Positions 1-9,309 of a DNA stretch of 64,000 bases are shown piece by piece. Location: the NCBI GenBank assembly GCA_001766655.1, contig MJCC01000001.1:316710-380709 (forward strand). Reading direction: 5' to 3'. The stretch comes from Phytomonas francai. Taxonomy: Eukaryota > Euglenozoa > Kinetoplastea > Trypanosomatida > Trypanosomatidae. Made by a program: the position numbers and the translations under genes. Each line of letters starts with the position of its first letter. The stretch's first letter is position 1. The notes under the pieces were generated by a model. That model made no database searches, was not told the DNA's origin, and saw only the letters and a list, made by a program, of their open reading frames with translations.

Positions 1-1
1 G

Positions 2-742
2 GCCGAGCCCAAGCCCGCCTCCGAGGGCGTCCAGGACGGCGGGCCCTTCGCCGAGCCCGCCGGCGCGAAGGCCGGCCCGCGGAACCCCGCCCCCCACGGC
101 CTGCCGCCACCGCCGCCGCCCCATCAGGCCTCTCCCCTTCCCCTTCCCCGCCCCCCCGACCCCGCGCGCGGGGGGATCAAGGGGATGCACCTCGCCAACC
201 TCCGCGCGCACGCCCTGCCGGAGGCGAACGGGCGGAAGGTCTCCGACCCCTCCCCGCTGTTCAGGCGCCACGGCAAGGCCAGCCCGCTCGCGGGGCCCGC
301 GTCGCGGAAGGAGGCCGTCGGCCCCCCGCCCGCGCCCGCGCCCGCGCCCGCGAACGAATCCCCGAAGGCGCCCAAGAAGGAGGGCGTCAACCTAGACCAC
401 CTGCTGGAGGAGTTCGCGTCCGAGATTTGTACGCTTGGGCTGCAAAAGCAGGATAATTCCGCGCGTCCGGGGGAGAACCACGTCGCACCTTCACCGAAGG
501 AGGACCCTGTCAAACTTCTTTTGAAAAATGCCAGGCATAAGGCGCCGGCTATTCTTCCGACCAACGAAGAAGGGAAAAATGCCCATGAGGAGCCAGGAAA
601 CGGGAAGGGTCCCGCACAGGGCAATAAGTTTGATACGGAGAACACCTTGGGGAAAGGTAAACCGGAGCTGCTGCACCCGAACCTTTCCCCTTCCATTAGA
701 GCTCTTTTGAGCAAGTATAAATCGACGAAGCATCCACCTTAG
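2..742 (+). CDS. Hypothetical disordered protein, 5' end outside window
   Basis: The reading frame is open from the first complete codon at position 2 to the TAG at 740-742, so the gene starts upstream of the window. The first in-frame ATG seen is at 185, but nothing marks it as the real start. The visible part is low in complexity: rich in Pro, Ala and Lys, with a six-proline run near the left edge and an Ala/Pro dipeptide run around 330-350. A short helical patch (VNLDHLLEEFASEICTLGL) lies at about 388-446 and could be a binding helix. The 5' half is very GC-rich and the 3' half is not. No family was recognised. A long antisense frame over the same bases is a composition artefact. Confidence 0.6.
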   Translation, partial: AEPKPASEGVQDGGPFAEPAGAKAGPRNPAPHGLPPPPPPHQASPLPLPRPPDPARGGIKGMHLANLRAHALPEANGRKVSDPSPLFRRHGKASPLAGPASRKEAVGPPPAPAPAPANESPKAPKKEGVNLDHLLEEFASEICTLGLQKQDNSARPGENHVAPSPKEDPVKLLLKNARHKAPAILPTNEEGKNAHEEPGNGKGPAQGNKFDTENTLGKGKPELLHPNLSPSIRALLSKYKSTKHPP

Positions 743-1254
743 AGGTGTAACGGGAAGCAGCGTTCAATAGTAGGGAAGAATTTTAAATATCCTATCTATC
801 TATGAATCTATATCTATATATTGTTGGTTGTGAATCTTTTTTATCATGTTTTCTGATTATGTTTGCTATGTGCTGAAAAAATTGCTGTCTTCTCTTTTGT
901 TTAGCCAATCTATGTATAATTCCATCGGCAGCTGAGTGATATCCAACGCGGCGTCCCTCCCTCTACCTTTCTCCATCTCTTCTTGACTGCCATATTGACC
1001 CCCGACGCAGTTTGTACTTGTATATCATTTTACCTAACCTCGTGGTATTAATTCGTAGCATTACCCCTTCTTTAAATATTAGATCAGCTACTCCGCCCGC
1101 GAAGGTGTGTCCGCTTTTTTTTTTTTTTTTGGAAGCGCGAGTAAGTTTTCTCATTCTTTATTTTGCGTTTCACATTTAGTTGCTTTACCATTATAAAAAA
1201 CAAAAAAGAAAATAGTAGCCAATAACTTATATTACTTACTTAATACACGATAAA
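743..1254 (+). other. Intergenic spacer with poly(T) tract
   Basis: AT-rich spacer between the first gene and the P450 gene. It holds TATC-type low-complexity sequence near 790-825 and a 16-base T run near 1115-1130. No gene or structured RNA was recognised. Confidence 0.6.
1115..1135 (+). promoter_or_regulatory. Candidate trans-splice acceptor of the P450 gene
   Basis: A run of 16 T is followed within four bases by an AG (1134-1135), 119 bases before the ATG at 1255. A pyrimidine tract followed by the first AG is the usual spliced-leader acceptor form in trypanosomatids. The assignment is inferred from form and position only. Confidence 0.45.
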
Positions 1255-2973
1255 ATGAATTTCCTAAATGGAATCACGTTGCCTGCTCTCACAGAATACC
1301 TCTTGAGTGGGGCTGCTATACATATTGTTCTTATCGCAGTCGTTGCGTATTTTCTTGTCTTTGTGCTTTTACCAGGCATTCGGATGGATTACTACCTTTG
1401 CAAAATTCCAACGATTAAAGGGAGTGTTCCGATCTTGGGCCACGCGCTATTGCTCGTGGGCTCGGCTCCCTGGACGAAGATGGCGCGTTGGAGCTTCTAC
1501 CCGAATAAGAACGTCCCCGTTAAGGATCCCGACGCGAACGGCGATGGCGCCCCCGCGAAGCCCTGCCGTTTGGTTTACTTCAACGTCGCGGGGACGCGGG
1601 TGGTTTATCTGAACCATCCGGCCTTGATCAAGCGCGTTTTGTTGACGAATCAGCGGAACTACGTGAAGGCGATCGACGAGGCGTATAAGCATTTTATGTG
1701 CCTTCTCGGCACCGGGCTGGTGACCGCGGAGGGGGAGAAGTGGAAGACGGGGCGGCTGCTGCTCTCGAAGGTGATGCGGGTGGATATTCTGGAGGACCTA
1801 CCCGAGATGACCCTCCGCGCGATGTTTAACGTGATGGAGCGCCTGGACGGCATCGACGCGGCCACGCCTTTCGTCGATCTCAGCGAGGAGTTCCGCCACA
1901 TGACGCTCCGCGTGATCGGCGAGAGCTGCCTCTCGCTCACGCACGAGGAGACGGACCGCATCTTCCCGACGCTCTACCTGCCGATCATGCACGAGTGCAA
2001 TCGGCGGGTGTGGGCGCCGTGGCGGGCCTTCATGCCCTTCCTCGCGGGCTTCCGCGAGCGCCGGCGGTGCCTGCGGGAGCTCAACGACTGCCTGAGCGCG
2101 ATCATCCGGGAGCGGTGGGCGCGGCTGGAGGCGGGCGCGACCGCCGGCAAGTCCGACATCCTCGACCTCTGCATCGCGCAGCTCGGGGCGATCACGGCGG
2201 AGCGGGTGCGGAAGCTCCGGGACGACATCAAGACGATCCTCCTCGCCGGCCACGAGACCTCGGCCGCGATGCTGACCTGGGCGACCTACGAGACCCTGCG
2301 GCGGCCGGCCGTCCGCGCGCGCGTCGTCGCGGAGGCGCGCGCGCTCTTCGACGTCGACGGCTGCGCGCGGGCGGTGCGGACGCCGTACGGGGTCTGCGGC
2401 CTCCCCTCGCTCGAGCAGGTCGCGGAGCTGACCTACACGCCGGCCGTCCTGCGCGAGGCCCTCCGCGTGCACAGCGTGGTGCCGCTGGTCATGCGCCGCG
2501 CGGTCCGCGGGGACGTCTTGCCCGCCGCCGAGACCGGCCTCCCCGCCGACGTCTGGCTCCCGGCGGGCGCCGTCGTCGCCGTCGGCATCGAGGCCGTCCA
2601 CACGAACCCGGAGGTCTGGCCGGAGCCCGACCGCTTCGACCCCGAACGCTTCCTCGACGCCGACATCGCGAACGATACGAATCAGCTCCGCGGGAAGAAG
2701 CGGCACGGCGTCGGGAAGGCGATCGACCCGTACGGGTTCATCCCGTTCATCAACGGCCCGCGGAATTGCATCGGACAGCACTTCTCCCTCGTCGAGGCGC
2801 AGGTCGCGCTCGCGTTCTTGTTTTACAAGTGGGACCTCTCCCTCTACGGCGGGCCCGCCGCCGCGGGCGAGGACTCGGCCTGGCAGGACGAGGTGGGGCG
2901 CCACCACGACTACGTCATCCCACAGGTCCCACATGACGGGATAAAAGTCACTGGTAAACTCAGGGACGAATGA
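1255..2973 (+). CDS. Membrane-anchored cytochrome P450, CYP5122-like
   Basis: A 572-residue haem-thiolate monooxygenase. An N-terminal membrane segment (about 20-40) and a proline-containing hinge (IPTIKGSVPILGH, 51-63) point to anchoring on the ER face. The I-helix oxygen-binding motif AGHETS is at 331-336, the K-helix ExxR is E401/R404, a PERF motif is at 463-466, and the haem loop FINGPRNCIG (498-507) has Cys505 as the expected iron ligand. All core P450 motifs are intact, so it should be active. The length and anchor fit the trypanosomatid CYP5122 group, linked to sterol C4-methyl oxidation in Leishmania, better than the shorter CYP51. That subfamily call is inference from memory. The last two thirds are strongly GC-rich, giving long spurious frames on both strands. 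The ATG at 1255 follows a good pyrimidine tract. Confidence 0.85.
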   Translation: MNFLNGITLPALTEYLLSGAAIHIVLIAVVAYFLVFVLLPGIRMDYYLCKIPTIKGSVPILGHALLLVGSAPWTKMARWSFYPNKNVPVKDPDANGDGAPAKPCRLVYFNVAGTRVVYLNHPALIKRVLLTNQRNYVKAIDEAYKHFMCLLGTGLVTAEGEKWKTGRLLLSKVMRVDILEDLPEMTLRAMFNVMERLDGIDAATPFVDLSEEFRHMTLRVIGESCLSLTHEETDRIFPTLYLPIMHECNRRVWAPWRAFMPFLAGFRERRRCLRELNDCLSAIIRERWARLEAGATAGKSDILDLCIAQLGAITAERVRKLRDDIKTILLAGHETSAAMLTWATYETLRRPAVRARVVAEARALFDVDGCARAVRTPYGVCGLPSLEQVAELTYTPAVLREALRVHSVVPLVMRRAVRGDVLPAAETGLPADVWLPAGAVVAVGIEAVHTNPEVWPEPDRFDPERFLDADIANDTNQLRGKKRHGVGKAIDPYGFIPFINGPRNCIGQHFSLVEAQVALAFLFYKWDLSLYGGPAAAGEDSAWQDEVGRHHDYVIPQVPHDGIKVTGKLRDE

Positions 2974-3603
2974 ACGCGAAGGCGATTCGAATGGCGTTTG
3001 TCCCGATCCCTCATCGTCAAGATGCGTTTTCAGATCCAAGAAGCGCCTTTCTTTTGCCTCTTTCTTTCTCTGTTTGTGGGTGCGGGTGTGTGGGAGTGGG
3101 CATTGGATATGGAAGACGAAAACCTTTTGACTTTACAATTGAACCAAATGCACTTTCAATGCCTCTCTCTCTCTCTCTATATATATATATTTATATATAC
3201 ATATGCATATATATGCATTTTTTCAAAATTGTTCTTATAAATCAATAGGCATGTCGTAGATAATAATGGTGTTAATGGCGATCTTGTTATTGTCATTTTT
3301 TAATACCACTGTTATTTAGTTATTATGGTTCATTTTTTTTCTTCGCTTTCATGCTGTTTTCCTGTATCATACTTTCGCGAATTTCCGTAAGGCAGTTTCT
3401 CCCTGTACTGATCACTGCAATTCGAAGAAATCGAATTATCACGCCTAGAATTTTTCTAACCTTTTTTAATTGCTTCCAAAGGAACCGTATATTAAAAGGG
3501 GGTACAAATGCCCAGTAGAGGTAGTGCCATAATCAATAAAATTATTATTACTTGCGTTTCTGTTTAGAGCTCGTTTTACGTCCCATTATATTCTGGGCGG
3601 CAA
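2974..3603 (+). other. Intergenic spacer
   Basis: AT-rich spacer with a (CT)n(TA)n microsatellite near 3162-3216. Short open frames here are made of repeat sequence. No gene was recognised. Confidence 0.6.
3162..3216 (+). repeat. Compound (CT)n(TA)n microsatellite
   Basis: A CT run passes directly into a TA-rich run with some TATGCA units. It lies about 190 bases after the P450 stop, in the presumed 3' UTR. A similar compound repeat occurs at 13364-13409. Confidence 0.85.
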
Positions 3604-4713
3604 ATGACTTCCACAGGCGCCGCGGTTTCGGCCATACGGCACCTGAATCGACACCAGCGATTATTGCCTCTGGCGTTTAAAAATGTTCTGCTGGCGTGCG
3701 ATGCAGACCCTTATGGGGTGTGCCGCTGGATTCGACGCCATGAGCGGGGCAGGCGACCTCATTCCCCGACATTTCGTTCAGTGGCGAAGTATTTTAGCAT
3801 GGATAGGATGCCCGGAAACTCCAATGGGGAACTGCTTTCGCGCGATCTCTCACGTTCTTCGCCATCCCTCGTCACTTCCGACGTTGTCGAGGATATTCAA
3901 TTCATTGTTTTAGGGACTCCAGAGAGGGTCAAGATACATGGGAAAGCATATCCCTCTGAGCCTATCACGCATCTTCCGATTTCTTTGGAATCTTTGGCGC
4001 GATTTGTGCAACGCACGGCGGAGGCTAAAAACGTTCAGAGGGGCGCGAGCAGCGCTGAGCGGATGGATTTACTTCAGCTTCAGAGTCGTGCCTGCGATAT
4101 CCATCCCTCTCTAAGCGAATGTGTAAAGCTTCTTTTGCCCCCGCGAAGTGTGGATTTAATGATTGTGGACTTTTCGCACGACAACTTAGCCTCTTTTTTG
4201 GAAGATTCCTTGATCGTGGGCTCTTTTCTCCTTTCGCCGGATGGCTCTCTGCTGCTTGTGTATTCTGAGGACACAAGGGGTAAACCTCACATTATTGATA
4301 GTGATGGTGGAGACGCCTCTTCCGCGTCGGATTTGAGCCATTTTGCGAAGCTCAAATTTCGTGAATCCTACTGGAGACGTTTAGGCGGGGGAACAAGGTA
4401 CTTTTACGGTACCTCCAGCGCCGCCGGTTCGGAGGTCGGCCGCGCAGTGGATCGAAGTGACTTTCCTGGATTCCTACCTAAAGGAACGAGGCGCGCGCGG
4501 CGGTGGAACCCTTACGAACGACATAAATTCAAGCGTGCCGAATTTCTCGGACCATCTTTTACCACAGCTCGCCATACGAAAGAGTCACTTCAAAACATGT
4601 CAAACCGACTGCAGGAGGAGGAGGATACGCTGGAAAGGAAGAGCGAGGAGCTTTTTGGGGTGTCCTTTGAAATGGTTGAGAAGCAGTCGTTTTATTCAAA
4701 GCGCGACAACTAA
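3604..4713 (+). CDS. Hypothetical protein, possible degenerate FtsJ-like methyltransferase
   Basis: A 369-residue protein. The central stretch (about 183-285) follows the order seen in FtsJ/RrmJ 2'-O-methyltransferases: a hydrophobic strand ending in Asp (SVDLMIVDFSHDN), a helix, a strand after a turn (LLSPDGSLLLVYSED), then a late strand (GTRYFYG). In active FtsJ enzymes the second strand ends with a catalytic Lys and the last carries Glu. Here those positions read differently, so if the fold is right the enzyme is probably inactive. The Arg-rich N-terminus (RHLNRHQRLLPLAFK) could target a mitochondrion. Catalytically dead methyltransferases occur as mitoribosome assembly factors in trypanosomatids, which is one possible role. 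The fold call is weak; the gene itself is well supported by its length and its non-repetitive coding character. Confidence 0.6.
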   Translation: MTSTGAAVSAIRHLNRHQRLLPLAFKNVLLACDADPYGVCRWIRRHERGRRPHSPTFRSVAKYFSMDRMPGNSNGELLSRDLSRSSPSLVTSDVVEDIQFIVLGTPERVKIHGKAYPSEPITHLPISLESLARFVQRTAEAKNVQRGASSAERMDLLQLQSRACDIHPSLSECVKLLLPPRSVDLMIVDFSHDNLASFLEDSLIVGSFLLSPDGSLLLVYSEDTRGKPHIIDSDGGDASSASDLSHFAKLKFRESYWRRLGGGTRYFYGTSSAAGSEVGRAVDRSDFPGFLPKGTRRARRWNPYERHKFKRAEFLGPSFTTARHTKESLQNMSNRLQEEEDTLERKSEELFGVSFEMVEKQSFYSKRDN

Positions 4714-5113
4714 AAGGAGTAGGGAAACCTACTAATATGCGTTAGTAGGGTTGGGAGAGGGGGTATTGCGCAAACGGTGTGAAGAGGAGTGATCTGTATG
4801 AGACGGGGTGGTGGTGGGGAATCTCAAGAATACCTTACAAACATGGCTAGCATTCCCGTTTTTTTTTTTTTTTAATCTAGAAGAGGAAACGGAGTTATGG
4901 CAGTAGTAAAAAAATGAGTTGGTATGGCCCTGTGGGTTTAGTATCGTCGAAAAGCGTTTTGTTTCTACTCTTGACGGCAAAGGTCATTTTTTTGTTATTC
5001 TATCATTAAGTAACAAGGCAATCATATCGTTCTCTTTACAAACGTAGGTGTGCATAACCCATCACACAGGATAAAAATAACGTTTATCGAAACAAAGACG
5101 TGCGAGTTCTCCA
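4714..5113 (+). other. Intergenic spacer with poly(T) tract
   Basis: Spacer with a 16-base T run near 4859-4874 followed by TAG at 4879-4881, a plausible trans-splice acceptor for the gene at 5114. No gene was recognised. Confidence 0.5.
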
Positions 5114-5947
5114 ATGCGTTTGGTTTTGGTGCCCTATTGGGCTTTTGCCCTTCTTTTGTTTATTGTCATCCTCGGTAACAGCGTGGATGCTGCTGAGTTG
5201 ACTTCGGAGATTTACAGTAAGCTTGGCGGTCTGTGGAATGTGGAGGTGACCTCTCCTTGCACCTTGTTTGCTGACGGAAATGTAACTTTTGCAAACGAGT
5301 CCGCGACCGTCAACTGGATGAATCCCAAACTTACGCAACTGGTTACGGAGATTACCAGCGCTAAGGATGACACAGGTACGCTCAGCCTAAACGGTTTTCA
5401 CCCGTTCCTTGTCAATCGGAAGAAAAGCGTTTCGTATAAGATTTGCGAGTCCCAAAAGAACCATCTCGAGACTTCAGATCGTCCACTTTACGAAACCAAC
5501 CTAAAGTCTAGCGAGCTGACACAGTATTCCGGTGTGTTAGACGGCAACTGCGATCCTGCAAACAAGCGAACCCTTTTCATTCGCACCTTGGGTACGCCAG
5601 TGGAAGGGAAAAAGGTTAGCGCTTTGAAGCAAAAGGAGGTACTCCAGTATGTTGAGGTGCTCATCGATATTCAACAGTTGCCAAACACATGCTTTGCTAA
5701 ACCCGCCGAGGGTGTTGAGGAGGATAAGTCCCGCGTAGCGAAGCGACGGGGCCTACGTGCTGGTGCGAGTGAAACGGATTCACTCGATGTGTTGAGTAAA
5801 AATGGCCAGGTATCAATTCGCTTTATGAAAAAGTCACCCCCTAACCCGACCTTTTTTGAAAAGTATAAAAATTCGTTTAAATTCATTGCAGTGTTCTTAG
5901 GGTTTAGGATAGTCAACAGTCTCATCCAGAGACGATTTTCTCGCTAA
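5114..5947 (+). CDS. Signal-peptide type I membrane protein, possibly EMC10-like
   Basis: A 277-residue protein. Residues 1-27 form a signal peptide (hydrophobic FALLLFIVILG, small residues before the likely cleavage near Ala26-Ala27). The middle looks like a lumenal beta-rich domain with a few cysteines (for example YKICESQ and LDGNCDP) and N-glycosylation sequons (NVT, NES). Near the C-terminus FFEKYKNSFKFIAVFLGFRIV is a membrane segment with a short basic tail facing the cytosol. This layout, with two conserved-looking cysteines and an FF-KY stretch just before the membrane, resembles EMC10, the ER membrane complex subunit. The match is from memory and weak. A generic ER or cell-surface membrane protein is the alternative. 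Confidence 0.65.
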   Translation: MRLVLVPYWAFALLLFIVILGNSVDAAELTSEIYSKLGGLWNVEVTSPCTLFADGNVTFANESATVNWMNPKLTQLVTEITSAKDDTGTLSLNGFHPFLVNRKKSVSYKICESQKNHLETSDRPLYETNLKSSELTQYSGVLDGNCDPANKRTLFIRTLGTPVEGKKVSALKQKEVLQYVEVLIDIQQLPNTCFAKPAEGVEEDKSRVAKRRGLRAGASETDSLDVLSKNGQVSIRFMKKSPPNPTFFEKYKNSFKFIAVFLGFRIVNSLIQRRFSR

Positions 5948-6268
5948 AAGCTAGAGTTGATTTAATGAACTAAGTTATTTTTACCCCCTTCCTTTGTCGA
6001 GTATGGTTCTAACATTACCGAATAATAAGTGAGCTTTTTGGATATAATACTACGCGTTCTATCCTGGTGGCATCCAGAATGGACGTTGGATCCATACACT
6101 CCACTGCAATATGGCATGTGGTGCTGAAACCCTTGTTGCCTCTCTTCCTTTACCGATGTACTATATTGTTTTCATAGTCACTTAGATTATTCCTAAAAGG
6201 CGTAGACTATATTAGGAAACTAGAAGGTCCCTTTTTTTTTTTTTTTTGAAAGCCAATCTATAGCAAAA
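5948..6268 (+). other. Intergenic spacer
   Basis: AT-rich spacer ending in a 16-base T run. No gene was recognised apart from the acceptor listed separately. Confidence 0.5.
6232..6252 (+). promoter_or_regulatory. Candidate trans-splice acceptor of the 71-residue protein gene
   Basis: A 16-base T run is followed four bases later by AG (6251-6252), only 17 bases before the ATG at 6269. This supports the small frame downstream as a real gene with a very short 5' UTR. Inferred from form and position. Confidence 0.5.
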
Positions 6269-6484
6269 ATGGATAGTGCGAGACCAATGGATGGGGAGGA
6301 GCACAGTATTGTTTCCTACATTTTAGAACAGCAATGGCTCTTGTTCGCCATTCTAGGAGTCATTATAGTAGCTATAAGGCTCTACAATGTGAAGCAGCGC
6401 ACACACCACAATCAGCTACTTCGAGAAACTATTATGACCGAATTGGGGTATGCAAAACACGCACACAGGAAGAAGAATGAGTGA
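6269..6484 (+). CDS. 71-residue single-pass membrane protein
   Basis: A short protein with one membrane segment (about WLLFAILGVIIVAIRL, 24-39), an acidic N-terminus (MDGEEH) and a basic C-terminal tail (HAHRKKNE). Charge balance suggests the tail is cytosolic or matrix-side. No family was recognised. The case for a real gene is its own pyrimidine tract plus AG just upstream, the clean amphipathic layout and coding-like composition in an AT-rich spacer. It could be a small ER or mitochondrial membrane-complex subunit. Confidence 0.55.
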   Translation: MDSARPMDGEEHSIVSYILEQQWLLFAILGVIIVAIRLYNVKQRTHHNQLLRETIMTELGYAKHAHRKKNE

Positions 6485-6757
6485 CACTTTTGAGGAAACG
6501 AGTGCGCCTAGTGTAACTGTTATCAAGACTAACCGAACCGTATTCTATAAGCCCGTTGAAGCTCTAAAAATATTTAATAAACATTAACCTAGTTGAGGCG
6601 TGTATGTTGTAATGCTTAATAGTTCACTCTTTCCACTTCAAATCGCTTGATACGTTTGTCGGATATTTCTGATTTTTTTTCCTGAATCCGTGCGTAATTG
6701 GGCTATACAGTACTCTCATTAGGTTGCTAAACAGTAGATTGGATATTCTTAGGGATT

Positions 6758-9004
6758 ATGTCGTACCTTTCGATATCCGGGTTAGATCCCGAGGAGCAGG
6801 ATAATGCCTTGAGGAATCTCCTGCAGGCAGCCTCAGCCGCGAGCCCCCCTGAACCCGCGGCGAGCACCCCTCCGGAGGCCGTGGCGACGACGGCGCCCCC
6901 CGACAGGCGGTGGCCCCCTCCCGCGCGGGCGGCGGTGGCGGCGGCGGCGGCGGCCCCCGTGCGCGCGCGCTTCCACGCGGACCCCCCCGCGGACGTGGCG
7001 GCGCTCCCCCCCGTCGAGACCCTCGTCCACGCGAAGCTTCGGCGGGGCTGGACGGAGGCCCTCGGCCTGCGCGAGATGACCCGCATCCAGAAGCTCAGCT
7101 GGACCGCCGTCCTCGACCGCGCGCGCGACGTCGTCCTGCGCAGCGAAACCGGCAGCGGAAAGACGCTGGCCTACGCCCTGCCCACGCTCCACCGGATTTT
7201 GTGCGATTGCGAGGCGCGGCCGATCCGCCGCGACGTCGGCACGATCGCGATCGTGATGTGCCCGACGCGGGAGCTGGTCATCCAGGTCGAGGGCACCCTC
7301 ACGGCGCTGCTCAAGTTCGCGCCGTTTCTGACCGTCGGCGCGATCCACGGCGGGGAGAACCGGCATAAGGAGAAGTCCAGGCTCCGAAAAGGCCTCCCGC
7401 TCCTGATCACGACCCCGGGCAGGCTGCTGGACCACCTCAAGGCGACCGCCTCCTTCAACGTCTCGAACGTGCGCACCCTGATCATGGACGAGGCGGACCG
7501 GCTCCTGGACCTGGGCTTTGAGAAGGCGATCCGCGAGATCGTCGAGATTTTGCTCGCGCGCTCCGTGGACGCGGCGGGGCTGAAGCGGGTGCTCGTTTCC
7601 GCGACGATCACGGCGGGGGTGGAGCGGCTTTCGCACTTCGCCCTCCGCCCGAACCTCGCGCGCGTGGGCGAGACGCAGGACAGCTTCACGATTCCGGCGA
7701 CCCTGCGGCAGCACGTCGTGGTCGTCCCGACGAAACACCGCCTGGCCGTCCTCGTCAGTTTTTTGCGCGCGCAGCTCGACGCGGGCACGACGAAGATCGT
7801 CGTCTTCGTCTCGACCGCGGATTGCGCGGAGTTTTTGTACTTCCTGCTCTCCCGCCTAGAGTCCCCGTTTCTCAGGCGCACGCACGAGGGCAAGGCCGAG
7901 GTCCGCAGAGGTCACTCGAAGAAGTACAAGAAAATGCTGGAGGCGGGGAATCAGCACCTTTACGATCCAAGCGAAGAGGTGATCACCTTTGACGAGGACA
8001 GCGATGGCGACTCGCAGGAGCCCGCGATGGATCCGAAGGCGTCGCGGCGCGCGATGCTCGACGTGAACATTTTTAAATTGCACGGGAATATGTCGCAGGT
8101 GGATCGCGCTTCGGTCTTTCACGCCTTCAAGTTCGGTAACCCGGGCACGAAAAACGAAAAAGGGGTGCTTTTCTGCACAGACGTCGCCGCCCGTGGGCTT
8201 GACATGCCTCTTATAGACTGGATCGTTCACTACGACCCCCCGACGGATCCCACCGCCTACGTCCATCGGATAGGGCGAACCGCCCGAATCGGGAAAAGCG
8301 GCAACTCGATTCTTTTCTTAGCACCTCATGAGGCCGGCTACGCACGTTACCTTGCTAATTTTATCAGCAGCGACGGGCAGGAGGCGAAGCGCGCCAGCCT
8401 TGAGGAGGATAAACCACACCCGATAAGCGAGAAGAAATACGAAACGTATCTATTTTATCTCACAAAACTGGATCCCGGCTCAAATCACATGTGGATGCAC
8501 TCGACGGCGAAGCTAGAGAGGGCAATGACGCACCTCGTGATGCAGCAGTCGTCTACCGATGGCGAAAGTCGGGTAGAGAGGAAGGAAAACTTGTTCCGCC
8601 TCGCGCTTTTCGCGTATCAGTCATACATCCGCTCCTACGCTGGCATACCCAAAGACATCAAACACCAGTTCTTCTCGTCCACTGAACTTCATTTAGGCCA
8701 TTTGGTGCAAAGCTTTGGGATTGAAAAGAGCCCGACCGACGTTCAACGGCATTTGCAGAGTTATATTCGTGAGGATCGTGCCTTAGGACGGAGGGCGCAA
8801 AAATGCATCGCCCCAAGAGTAGGCGAGAACGGTGAAGGAGCACAAGGCAAGGCAAAACGTGAGCGCATCGAATTGGAGCACAAGGGTCGTTACCATAGTA
8901 TGCTTTCCCAGAAGCAGCGCAAGACAACCCGCGATTATGAGGAGAAACGGCGTGCAGAAGCCCCCCGGATCAGGCCTTTGCAATTTACGGAGTTTGATGC
9001 TTAA
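6758..9004 (+). CDS. DBP7: DEAD-box ATP-dependent RNA helicase, DBP7/DDX31-like
   Basis: A 748-residue helicase. Walker A TGSGKT is at 131-136, PTREL at 169-173, TPGRLLDHL near 219-227, DEAD at 244-247, SAT at 281-283, the second RecA domain starts near KIVVFVS (346-352), and motif VI HRIGRTAR is at 503-510. SETGSGKT before a Leu-Ala-Tyr stretch, the GGENRHKEKSRLRKG segment and a long C-terminal extension are typical of the Dbp7/DDX31 branch, which acts in the nucleolus in 60S ribosome assembly. A lineage-specific acidic insert lies near 385-430 between motifs IV and V. The N-terminal 85 residues are Ala/Pro-rich and poorly ordered, in a very GC-rich tract. RPF1 at 35.4 kb works in the same pathway. 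The subfamily call is less certain than the DEAD-box call. Confidence 0.88.
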   Translation: MSYLSISGLDPEEQDNALRNLLQAASAASPPEPAASTPPEAVATTAPPDRRWPPPARAAVAAAAAAPVRARFHADPPADVAALPPVETLVHAKLRRGWTEALGLREMTRIQKLSWTAVLDRARDVVLRSETGSGKTLAYALPTLHRILCDCEARPIRRDVGTIAIVMCPTRELVIQVEGTLTALLKFAPFLTVGAIHGGENRHKEKSRLRKGLPLLITTPGRLLDHLKATASFNVSNVRTLIMDEADRLLDLGFEKAIREIVEILLARSVDAAGLKRVLVSATITAGVERLSHFALRPNLARVGETQDSFTIPATLRQHVVVVPTKHRLAVLVSFLRAQLDAGTTKIVVFVSTADCAEFLYFLLSRLESPFLRRTHEGKAEVRRGHSKKYKKMLEAGNQHLYDPSEEVITFDEDSDGDSQEPAMDPKASRRAMLDVNIFKLHGNMSQVDRASVFHAFKFGNPGTKNEKGVLFCTDVAARGLDMPLIDWIVHYDPPTDPTAYVHRIGRTARIGKSGNSILFLAPHEAGYARYLANFISSDGQEAKRASLEEDKPHPISEKKYETYLFYLTKLDPGSNHMWMHSTAKLERAMTHLVMQQSSTDGESRVERKENLFRLALFAYQSYIRSYAGIPKDIKHQFFSSTELHLGHLVQSFGIEKSPTDVQRHLQSYIREDRALGRRAQKCIAPRVGENGEGAQGKAKRERIELEHKGRYHSMLSQKQRKTTRDYEEKRRAEAPRIRPLQFTEFDA

Positions 9005-9309
9005 GGCTTTTTTTTTCTGTTTGACGGTTAACTATAAGATTAAATTATAAAAATGGGAATCGAACATATGTTGCGCCGCAGGAAAGTTTCCTGGATCGAG
9101 AAACAGTACTCGATTTTGTTGTTCTCTCTTTTTGCTTTTCCATTTTTGTCTTATGGCCATAGTCGAGAGTAGATACATAGGAAACAATATGATGTGGCTA
9201 CGCCTGGAATGATGTGCAATTTTTTCCCCTCTGCTTTTTATTTTTATTCTTTTTACACATATTCGTGTTCTTATGACCAAAAACCATTCCTTTGTTTAGA
9301 TTTTCCTAT
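9005..9309 (+). other. Intergenic spacer
   Basis: T-rich spacer after the helicase stop with several short pyrimidine tracts. No gene was recognised. Confidence 0.5.

Noticed and set aside
1798..3039. 413-codon frame on the minus strand over the P450 gene
   Set aside because: It overlaps a P450 with all motifs intact; it is a product of high third-position GC and encodes low-complexity Arg/Asp/Glu sequence.
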